Origin: Candidatus Minthomonas equi
GTDB taxonomy: Bacteria; Bacteroidota; Bacteroidia; Bacteroidales; UBA932
Assembly: GCA_018064575.1 (NCBI GenBank)
Contig: JAGHUZ010000118.1
Span: 1 to 6,756, forward strand
DNA length: 6,756 bases
Direction of reading: 5' to 3'
Under the pieces are notes generated by a model. That model was not told the DNA's origin. It searched no databases and was given only the letters and a program-made list of their open reading frames with translations. Position 1 is the first letter of the stretch. Each line of letters begins with the position of its first letter. The position numbers were made by a program, and so were the translations under genes. Positions 1 to 5,937 of this stretch are shown one piece after another.

Positions 1-1180
1 ATATAATCTGGATGCAGTTCTGGATAGTCTTTACAATGCCAAATCAGGTATCGTTTTTGACCCGGTAAGAAAGGAAATGGGATTCCGTTCCGCATTGACA
101 GGAAATGTCACTGCCCCCGATTTGAAAGCCGTCCTCAGCCGCAATCAGCGGAATTATATGCCTGATCAAGCCAAATATGCCTATGTAGCTACGGCTGAAG
201 CCTTGAAAAACGCACACATTGACCAGGATTATCTTGATTCCCACATCGTAGGACTGATGTATGGCGGAGACAGCACAGCGGAGCCTACCTACAAAAGTTG
301 TGAAACTATGCTTCGCAAGCTGGACACCACCAAAGTCGGTTCAGGTGCCATTTTCCAATCGATGAACTCGACCGTTACGATGAACCTGTCCTGCATTTTC
401 AAACTCAAGGGAATGAACCTGACCGTTTCCGGTGCTTGCGCCAGCGGTTCTCACGCCATCGGCCTCGGAGCACTACTCATCGCCGACGGGCTTCAGGATA
501 TGGTGGTCTGCGGAGGAGCACAGGAGGTCAATCCCTATGCTGTAGGAAGTTTCGATGGCATCAGCGCTTTCTCCACTAGAGAAGATGCTCCCGAAAAGGC
601 ATCACGTCCCTTCGACCGTGACCGCGACGGACTTATTCCAAGCGGAGGCGCCGCGACCGTCATCATAGAAGATTACGAAACAGCCGTGAAGCGCGGTGCA
701 CCCATACTCGGTGAAATACTTGCCTATGGATTTTCATCCAACGGTGACCATATCTCAGTTCCCAACGTAGATGGTCCCAGCCGTTCCCTGAAAATGGCCA
801 TTGAACGTGCTGGCATTTCACTGAAGGATATAGGATATGTAAATGCTCACGCCACTTCCACCCACGTAGGAGACCAGAACGAGGCGAAGGCCATTTACAA
901 CGTATTCGGTGATGTACGACCCGAAGTCACATCCACAAAATCACAGACAGGACACGAAATGTGGATGGCTGGTGCCAGCGAAATCATTTACTCAATGCTG
1001 ATGATGCAGAACGGATTCATCGCCCCGAACTTGAATTTCGAAAATCCTGACGAAGATTCCATCCATTTAAACATCCCCTCCAAGAGAGTCGAAAAGAAAT
1101 TCGATATTTTCCTTTCCAATTCATCCGGATTCGGAGGCACCAACTCCACACTGATAGTCAGGAATCTTTTAAAGAAATAA
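1..1180 (+). CDS. Beta-ketoacyl-ACP synthase, FabB (KAS I)-like, 5' partial
   Basis: Condensing enzyme of a type II fatty acid/polyketide system; it would extend an ACP-bound acyl chain by decarboxylative condensation with malonyl-ACP in the cytoplasm. The reading frame is open from base 2 with no stop, and its first visible residues (YNLDAVLDSL) align with about residue 17 of E. coli FabB, so roughly 16-17 N-terminal residues lie outside the window; the ATG at 77 is internal. About 392 residues remain. The thiolase-fold catalytic set is intact: Cys (codon 437-439) in SGACASGSHA, His (848-850) in NAHATSTH, Lys (938-940) in STKS and His (953-955) in TGHE. RDGLIPSGGA and the C-terminal SNSSGFGGTNSTLIVR are FabB-like. 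An unusual bulky GHEMWMAG replaces the GHSLGAAG seen in FabB. It is followed after 30 bp by an ACP gene, which suggests a dedicated secondary lipid or polyene pathway (aryl polyene/flexirubin type) more than housekeeping synthesis. The family call is firm; the product is inferred. Confidence 0.93.
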   Translation, partial: YNLDAVLDSLYNAKSGIVFDPVRKEMGFRSALTGNVTAPDLKAVLSRNQRNYMPDQAKYAYVATAEALKNAHIDQDYLDSHIVGLMYGGDSTAEPTYKSCETMLRKLDTTKVGSGAIFQSMNSTVTMNLSCIFKLKGMNLTVSGACASGSHAIGLGALLIADGLQDMVVCGGAQEVNPYAVGSFDGISAFSTREDAPEKASRPFDRDRDGLIPSGGAATVIIEDYETAVKRGAPILGEILAYGFSSNGDHISVPNVDGPSRSLKMAIERAGISLKDIGYVNAHATSTHVGDQNEAKAIYNVFGDVRPEVTSTKSQTGHEMWMAGASEIIYSMLMMQNGFIAPNLNFENPDEDSIHLNIPSKRVEKKFDIFLSNSSGFGGTNSTLIVRNLLKK

Positions 1181-1210
1181 CAGAACACTTACTAAAAAAT
1201 AAACCCTCTT

Positions 1211-1456
1211 ATGATAAAAGAAGAATTAATCGCGAAAATGAACGAAGTCCTCGCTGAGGAATTTGAAGTAGAAGTAGAAGCCATCACCCCCGATGCCGAC
1301 ATCAAGAAGACTCTTGAACTCGACAGCCTTTCACTCGTTGATATGGTAGCTTTGATTGAGGACACATTCGATATCAAGATTGACGGTCAGGACGTTTCCA
1401 AAATCAAGACATTCAGCGAACTTTACGATTTCGTAAACGAAAAGGTAAACGCTTAG
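1211..1456 (+). CDS. Acyl carrier protein
   Basis: An 81-residue acidic protein that carries the growing acyl chain as a thioester on 4'-phosphopantetheine in the cytoplasm. The attachment site is Ser39 (codon 1325-1327) in the DSL motif of LELDSLSLVDM, at the start of helix II, which continues as VALIEDTF. Length and the four-helix pattern fit a stand-alone ACP. The start ATG is preceded by an A-rich stretch (ACTAAAAAATAAACC) and not by a Shine-Dalgarno sequence, as is usual in Bacteroidota. It sits 30 bp after the ketosynthase and 9 bp before a dehydratase-like gene, so it is probably the dedicated carrier of this operon, distinct from the primary AcpP. It would need a phosphopantetheinyl transferase, which is not visible here. 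Confidence 0.95.
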   Translation: MIKEELIAKMNEVLAEEFEVEVEAITPDADIKKTLELDSLSLVDMVALIEDTFDIKIDGQDVSKIKTFSELYDFVNEKVNA

Positions 1457-1465
1457 CGTTCATTT

Positions 1466-1882
1466 ATGCTCAGGGATATCGATGCCAGAGAATTGATTCC
1501 CCAAAGGGAACCGATTCTAATGACGCAAACCCTGTACGAGGCTTCCGGAAACGATGCCCGTACGGGGTTTGTCATTAGTCAGGACAATATGTTCCTGGAA
1601 GACGGTCATCTCAGTGAGATGGGTGTAATAGAGAATATGGCCCAATCCGCCGCAGCGACCGCAGGTATCAATACTTACATTAACGGGGAAAAGCCTGTAT
1701 TAGGTTATATAGGTGAAATCAAGAAGTGCATTTTTCACCGCCTCCCCGAAGCAGGAGAGACTCTGACAGCAGAAGTTCACTACATATCGGAAGCGGCTGG
1801 AGTAGTCTTATATAACATATCGTCACATACGGAAAACGGTCCGTGCGCCGAATGTCGGATGAAGGTATTTCTTGAAAAATGA
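1466..1882 (+). CDS. ApeP-like 3-hydroxyacyl-ACP dehydratase (hotdog fold)
   Basis: A 138-residue protein resembling the ApeP/FabZ-like dehydratases of aryl polyene clusters, which remove water from 3-hydroxyacyl-ACP. The N-terminal LIPQREPILM (residues 10-19) corresponds to the LIPHRxPFLL segment of FabZ, with Gln13 replacing the usual His. The central-helix segment runs DNMFLEDGHLSEMGVIE followed by NMAQSAAATAG. Glu56 in IENMAQ matches the conserved acid of FabZ (EAMAQ), but the long GHFPxxPxxPG loop carrying the catalytic His is missing; His48 lies only 8 residues before the Glu, against 14 in FabZ. ApeP-type proteins share this shortened loop. The gene begins 9 bp after the ACP stop, and its own stop overlaps the next start as ATGA, so it is probably translationally coupled to the second hotdog gene and may form a complex with it. 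The fold call is strong; stand-alone catalytic activity is uncertain. Confidence 0.82.
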   Translation: MLRDIDARELIPQREPILMTQTLYEASGNDARTGFVISQDNMFLEDGHLSEMGVIENMAQSAAATAGINTYINGEKPVLGYIGEIKKCIFHRLPEAGETLTAEVHYISEAAGVVLYNISSHTENGPCAECRMKVFLEK

Positions 1883-2244
1883 ACTGGAACACTTACTATG
1901 AAATAAAGGACTCTTCCATCGTTGATGGATTACATTCCTTTGAAATCAGGATAAAGTCCGACTGCGATGTCTATCGGGGGCACTTCCCGGGCCATCCCAT
2001 ATCTCCCGGGGTGTGCAATATAGGAATGATACGTGACCTGACGGAGAAAGTGCTGCAGAAAAAATTACGATTCTCCTCCATCAAACAATGCCGCCTTACC
2101 GGTATGATTACACCCATAAACACACCGGAACTGACTGTTCTCATATATATCGCTACATCCGAAGGAGGATGCTCGATTAAGGCGGAAATCAAGGATTCGG
2201 AAAAGTCTTATTTGGAACTCAAAGCTGATGCCATCTATTTCTGA
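1879..2244 (+). CDS. FabZ/ApeI-like 3-hydroxyacyl-ACP dehydratase (hotdog fold)
   Basis: A 121-residue hotdog protein with the diagnostic loop GHFPGHPISPGV (residues 34-45); His35 matches the catalytic His of FabZ. At the position of the FabZ catalytic Glu (14 residues after the His) it has Gly49 (CNIGMI), so the acid is absent. Bacteroidota and ApeI-like homologues often carry Gln or Asp around this site, but Gly cannot act as an acid or hydrogen-bond partner. It starts in the ATGA overlap with the preceding ApeP-like gene, and its last 17 bp overlap the flavoprotein gene in another frame. The neighbours imply that it acts on ACP-bound intermediates made by the upstream ketosynthase. It may supply the His for a composite site with the partner hotdog protein. 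A thioesterase-like or purely structural role is the alternative. Confidence 0.82.
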   Translation: MNWNTYYEIKDSSIVDGLHSFEIRIKSDCDVYRGHFPGHPISPGVCNIGMIRDLTEKVLQKKLRFSSIKQCRLTGMITPINTPELTVLIYIATSEGGCSIKAEIKDSEKSYLELKADAIYF

Positions 2245-3700
2245 ACACTACGACGTAGTCATCATAGGAGCCGGATTGGGAGGACTTGAATGCGGATATA
2301 TCCTTACGAAGAAAGGATATGATGTCTGCATTCTCGAAAGGCACCACAAGCCTGGCGGTTGTCTGCAATCTTACCGTCGCGGGGGCAGACTTTTCGATAC
2401 GGGTTTTCACTATGTAGGGGGGCTTGACAAGGGGCAGCCGCTTCATACTCTGTTCGATTACTTCGGGCTTATGAATTTGGACTGGCACAGACTGGACACC
2501 AACGGCTTCGATGAAGTGATTCTGAGTGACAAATCTTACCTGTTCCATAACGGATATGACGAATTTGCACAGCAGTTATCGGAATCATTCCCCCACCAGA
2601 AGGAAAATCTTAAACGATATGTCAGCCTGCTGAAAAAAGTCGGTGACGGAATCCTCGACGGTTTCAGACCCAAGGAATCGGAAGAGCTCACGAGGGAGTC
2701 GCTTTTCAGCCGAAGCGCGTGGAACTTTCTGGAAGAAACAGTGAGCGACCCCACACTGAGAAACGTACTCAGCGGCACATCTCTCAAAATGGACTTGGCC
2801 AAAGATTCTCTCCCACTTTACATTTTCGCGCAAATCAACAGTTCCTTCATCAGAAGTGCCTGGCGACTCAAAGGGGGCGGGGATACCATCGCCAGTTCCC
2901 TGACTGAGAGCATACAAAAAATGGGTGGAACGGTAATTTGTAATGCAGAGGTAGTGGAACTCATTGAAAGCAAAGGACTTATTATCGAGGCTGCGCTCAA
3001 GGGCGGTGAACGGATTGCCGCAGATAGATTCATTTCCGACATTCACCCCGCCACCACCATTTCCCTTCTGAAAAACTCTCAGAACATAAGAGCCATATAT
3101 CGCAAAAGAATGTCCGCCCTGCACAATACTACCGGCACCTTTACCGTTTCTATCAGCTTACTCCCCGGAAAACGGCAATATCTTAACCGCAACCAGTTCA
3201 TTTATGACTGCCGGGACGTATGGGAACCATCTACCGATGGTATAATAGACAGAGCTATGGTCAGTTGGATGATTCCGGAACACGGAGACACTGCGGAATG
3301 CGTTGACTTGCTCACACCACTTCCCTGGAAGGAAGTGGAACGTTGGAGCGGCACAAAACCTATGAAGCGAGGCGAAGAATATGAAGAGTACAAGTCCCGT
3401 AAGGCCGAAGAACTCATTGGCTTCGTCAGCAGGCACGGAATACTCTCTCCTGATGACATTCAGAGCGTCCATACCTCCACTCCCCTTTCCTGGGAGAATT
3501 ACACAGCAAGCCCAGAAGGGGCTTCATATGGAATAGTCAAGGACTGGAAAGACCCTCTACGAACCATTCTCACACCGAAAACCCCTGTTCCGAATCTGTT
3601 TCTCACAGGTCAGAATCTGAATCTGCACGGCATTCTTGGAGTATCGATGACATCATTTATCACCTGCTCCACCCTGACCGGAGAAAGAATCTTCCTATAA
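2228..3700 (+). CDS. FAD-dependent phytoene desaturase/retinol saturase-like oxidoreductase
   Basis: A 490-residue flavoprotein of the CrtI/CrtO/RetSat amine-oxidase-like superfamily. The N-terminal dinucleotide fold reads DVVIIGAGLGGLECGYIL, with GxGxxG at residues 14-19 and an acidic Glu37 ending the second strand (VCILERHHKPGG), typical of FAD ribose binding; GGCLQSY and FDTGFHYVGG follow as in CrtI-like enzymes. The C-terminal FAD motif is NLFLTGQNLNLHGILGV (about 456-472). Family members desaturate, saturate or isomerise polyene chains, often at the membrane surface. No signal peptide or clear transmembrane helix is visible. The start is fixed by the Rossmann motif beginning only 8 residues in, which forces a 17-bp overlap with the upstream hotdog gene. 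As the last gene of the operon it would tailor the polyene made by the upstream enzymes. Whether it oxidises or reduces, and its exact substrate, cannot be told from sequence. Confidence 0.88.
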   Translation: MPSISEHYDVVIIGAGLGGLECGYILTKKGYDVCILERHHKPGGCLQSYRRGGRLFDTGFHYVGGLDKGQPLHTLFDYFGLMNLDWHRLDTNGFDEVILSDKSYLFHNGYDEFAQQLSESFPHQKENLKRYVSLLKKVGDGILDGFRPKESEELTRESLFSRSAWNFLEETVSDPTLRNVLSGTSLKMDLAKDSLPLYIFAQINSSFIRSAWRLKGGGDTIASSLTESIQKMGGTVICNAEVVELIESKGLIIEAALKGGERIAADRFISDIHPATTISLLKNSQNIRAIYRKRMSALHNTTGTFTVSISLLPGKRQYLNRNQFIYDCRDVWEPSTDGIIDRAMVSWMIPEHGDTAECVDLLTPLPWKEVERWSGTKPMKRGEEYEEYKSRKAEELIGFVSRHGILSPDDIQSVHTSTPLSWENYTASPEGASYGIVKDWKDPLRTILTPKTPVPNLFLTGQNLNLHGILGVSMTSFITCSTLTGERIFL

Positions 3701-4846
3701 TTCAACCCAGACAGAGCCCTTGTCGGAACTTTCTACACAGGCATTGATGAATTTCACTCCACGAAGGCCATCTTCAGCATTAGGAAAATCCAAATCCCAC
3801 TTACCGTCTGTATCTTTCCCGTTGATTCTATTCAACAGTGCATCAGCGAAAGTCCTGTAGATATTGGCAAATGCCATAGTCAAGCCCTCCGGGTGTCCGG
3901 AAGGAATTCTGTTCATTTCAAGTGCATGCCCGGAAGTATGGGCGGCACGCGTGTATATTTGCGTCGGCTGACCTTTCAGTGTAACTCTGAGAAAATCAGG
4001 ATGTTCCTGCTCCCATTCCACAGCACCTTCCGTTCCGAAAATCCGGATGGCAAGGCCATTGTAATGCCCTGCGGCTATTTGCGAACAGGAGAATGTCCCG
4101 TGAGCTCCATTGTCGAATTCGACCAGCATATTGGCATTCAGGTCAAGCTCGTGGCCAAACTTGTCAAGCATCGCGACAAGTCTTTTAACCTTGCTGCCCG
4201 TCATATAGGAAACTGTTTCTTCAATGTGGCTTCCAATGTCCCCTACGCAGTTTGAGATTCCGCTGAAATCGGGATTCATCCTCCAGACGGAAAGTTTCTT
4301 TTCAGAAGACCCGGCATTATTCACTTCATCCATAAGCCAGTCCTGAAGATACTCTGCCTTCACATCCACGACTTCACCGATGAGTCCGTTCCCTATCAGT
4401 TCTCTGGCCTGCTTGACCATATTGTACCCGGTATAAGTGTAAGTCACACAGAAGAGTATATTATTTTCCTCCGCCAGTCTGCACAGATGTTCGGCTTCCT
4501 CCACTTTAAAACACAGAGGTTTCTCACAGACTACGTGGATACCTTTTTCAATGAATGCTTTCGCCACATCATAATGAAAACGGTTCGGGGTACAGATAAC
4601 CACAAAGTCTATTTTGTCTTCCCGCACGGATTCCTTTTCGGCCATTGTCCTGTAGTCTGGATAAATTCTACTGTCTTCTATTCCATAATGGGCCCCGCAC
4701 TCCATGTTGGAACCGGGATTGGAAGAACTGAAACAGCCTGCCACCAGCTCCGCCTGTTCGTTTATGGCTATTGCTTTGCGGTGCACACCGCCTATGAATG
4801 CACTGAGCGTTCCGCCCACCTGACCATAACGTAATTTTGTCCTCAT
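3695..4846 (-). CDS. Gfo/Idh/MocA family NAD(P)-dependent sugar dehydrogenase (cytoplasmic)
   Basis: A 383-residue oxidoreductase expected to oxidise or reduce a hydroxyl of a sugar, inositol or glycoside with NAD(P). The N-terminal Rossmann segment is YGQVGGTLSAFIGGVHRKA (7-25); VVICTPNRFHYDVA leads to the family signature CEKPL with catalytic Lys109. The C-terminal domain holds VGDIGSHIEE (201-210), where Asp203 and His207 match the GDxGxH motif that positions substrate. There is no signal peptide, so it is cytoplasmic. The length is normal. The AFIGxVHR subgroup loop resembles dehydrogenases next to sugar isomerase genes; here the second and third loop glycines are Thr/Ser-like. The ATG at 4846 is 4 bp after the stop of the TIM-barrel gene, so the two form an operon. 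Its stop overlaps the convergent flavoprotein stop. Possible roles include glycoside 3-dehydrogenase, inositol dehydrogenase or a ThuB-like function; substrate unknown. Confidence 0.9.
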   Translation of the reverse strand: MRTKLRYGQVGGTLSAFIGGVHRKAIAINEQAELVAGCFSSSNPGSNMECGAHYGIEDSRIYPDYRTMAEKESVREDKIDFVVICTPNRFHYDVAKAFIEKGIHVVCEKPLCFKVEEAEHLCRLAEENNILFCVTYTYTGYNMVKQARELIGNGLIGEVVDVKAEYLQDWLMDEVNNAGSSEKKLSVWRMNPDFSGISNCVGDIGSHIEETVSYMTGSKVKRLVAMLDKFGHELDLNANMLVEFDNGAHGTFSCSQIAAGHYNGLAIRIFGTEGAVEWEQEHPDFLRVTLKGQPTQIYTRAAHTSGHALEMNRIPSGHPEGLTMAFANIYRTFADALLNRINGKDTDGKWDLDFPNAEDGLRGVKFINACVESSDKGSVWVEL

Positions 4847-4850
4847 ATTC

Positions 4851-5840
4851 TCAGTTTTTTATAGCATCATCAAATCTTATGGCAGATTTAGGAAAATCTA
4901 TTTTCCGCACGAATTCGCAGGCTTCTTTCGCCCCGTATTCGCGATCCATACCGGAGTCTTCCCATTCTACAGAAAGCGGTCCGTCATAATTATGAGCGTT
5001 CAGCACCCTTATTATTTCTTCAAAATTCACATCACCGTGTCCAAGGGAGCGGAAATTCCAGCCTCTTCTCAAATCTCCGAATTCTATATGGGAGCCCAAA
5101 AGACCCGTTCTTCCGTTAAGTGTAACAGCACAGTCTTTCATATGAACGTGGTAAACTCTGTCTATGAAATCCTCCAGAAAAATATGAGGCGTCACACCTT
5201 GCCACTGAAGATGACTGGGGTCAAAATTGATTCCGAATTCAGGATGGTCGCAGAACTTTTCCAGAAGCCTTTTGGTAGAATAATAGTCAAAGGCTATTTC
5301 TCCCGGATGTACTTCCAGACAGTATTTGATTCCATTTTCCTTGAAAACATCCAGAATCGGGCACCAGAGTTCATAAATTTCCTGAAATCCATTCTCTATC
5401 TGTTCTTCCGTCGTCTGAGGAAAGGAATAAAACCATTTCCAAATCGGAGAGCCTACAAATCCTGTAACACAGTATGCACCGAGTTTGCGTGCAGCTATAG
5501 CCGCTGCCTTCATAGTTTTGACTGCCCATTTTCTGATTTCGTCCGGTTTCCCGGCATATTCCGCAGGAGCGAAATTATCAAGTCTCGGGTCATTGTAATC
5601 GCCGACACACTGGCTCGGCACGTGAGCACACAAAGCCTTTACGACCAGATTGTGTTTTTTGAAAACAGCTTTGATACTTTCTACATAGGAATCATCTTCT
5701 GCAGCTTTAAGGGGGTCCAGATGATTTCCCCAAATCGCAAGTTCTATTCCGTCATAACCCATTCGTGCAGCCTTGCCGCAAAGGGTATCGAGGTCCATAT
5801 CTGCCCATTGGCAGCTCATAAGTGTTACTAAACGTGGCAT
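4851..5840 (-). CDS. Sugar phosphate isomerase/epimerase-like TIM-barrel protein
   Basis: Xylose-isomerase-like (AP endonuclease 2 superfamily) TIM barrel, probably a metal-dependent sugar or keto-sugar isomerase/epimerase. The chosen ATG start gives 329 residues; in that numbering the probable metal ligands are Glu176 (CLEVHP), Asp207 (INFDPSH), His233 (HVHMKD) and Glu292 (SVEWED), the usual E-D-H-E set. MGYDGIELAIWG near the N-terminus is the classic first-strand motif. An in-frame TTG at 5864 would add eight residues (MNTKYRNS), but MPRLVTLMSCQW begins the fold directly, and a candidate promoter element lies so close to the TTG that almost no leader would remain. There is no signal peptide. 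It is the first gene of a two-gene operon with the Gfo/Idh dehydrogenase, suggesting sequential oxidation and isomerisation, epimerisation or beta-elimination of a keto-sugar. IolE/IolI, YcjR-like epimerases and DgpC/CarC-type deglycosidase subunits are comparable families; which applies is unknown. Confidence 0.88.
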   Translation of the reverse strand: MPRLVTLMSCQWADMDLDTLCGKAARMGYDGIELAIWGNHLDPLKAAEDDSYVESIKAVFKKHNLVVKALCAHVPSQCVGDYNDPRLDNFAPAEYAGKPDEIRKWAVKTMKAAAIAARKLGAYCVTGFVGSPIWKWFYSFPQTTEEQIENGFQEIYELWCPILDVFKENGIKYCLEVHPGEIAFDYYSTKRLLEKFCDHPEFGINFDPSHLQWQGVTPHIFLEDFIDRVYHVHMKDCAVTLNGRTGLLGSHIEFGDLRRGWNFRSLGHGDVNFEEIIRVLNAHNYDGPLSVEWEDSGMDREYGAKEACEFVRKIDFPKSAIRFDDAIKN

Positions 5841-5937
5841 ACTATTTCTATATTTGGTATTCAAGTGTCAGCAAATTTAATAAAATTATACGTAACTTTA
5901 CACTCGACAGAGAATCAAAACACTAAAACTTAATATT
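5841..5937. promoter_or_regulatory. Divergent AT-rich promoter region between the two sugar oxidoreductase operons
   Basis: This is the only intergenic region of any size in the window, separating the leftward isomerase/dehydrogenase pair from the rightward Tat-signal dehydrogenase. On the minus strand TAAATTTG (5879 to 5872) matches the Bacteroides -7 consensus TAnnTTTG exactly and lies about 31 bases before the ATG at 5840; no convincing -33 TTTG is present at the expected distance. On the plus strand TAACTTTA (5893-5900) matches seven of the eight consensus positions, about 37 bases before the ATG at 5938, again without a clear -33 box. AGTGT (5864-5868) and ACACT (5900-5904) form a short inverted pair around the two elements. 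Neither start is preceded by a Shine-Dalgarno sequence. That promoters must lie here is strongly implied by gene orientation; the specific boxes are tentative. Confidence 0.5.

Noticed and set aside
77..1180. ATG at 77 as the start of the ketosynthase
   Set aside because: The frame is open to base 2 and the 25 residues before this ATG align with FabB, so the true start lies outside the window.
1181..1210. Possible internal promoter or terminator in the 30-bp gap before the ACP gene
   Set aside because: No stem-loop or TAnnTTTG element was found; the A-rich bases before the ATG fit a translation-initiation region.
1448..1460. Palindrome AACGCT-T-AGCGTT over the ACP stop codon
   Set aside because: The one-base loop prevents a full hairpin, there is no U-tract, and the next operon gene starts 6 bases later, so a terminator or operator is unlikely.
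2585..3124. 179-codon minus-strand open frame inside the flavoprotein gene
   Set aside because: Antisense to a well-supported CDS, with low-complexity content and no domain motif; treated as a chance frame.
3701..4846. Plus-strand open frames (3893-4255, 4487-4834) as extra genes after the biosynthetic operon
   Set aside because: Both lie antisense to the Gfo/Idh dehydrogenase, and their translations show no family motif.
4992..5831. 279-codon plus-strand open frame opposite the isomerase
   Set aside because: It is the antisense shadow of a gene with clear catalytic motifs; its translation has no recognisable domain and no promoter or operon context.
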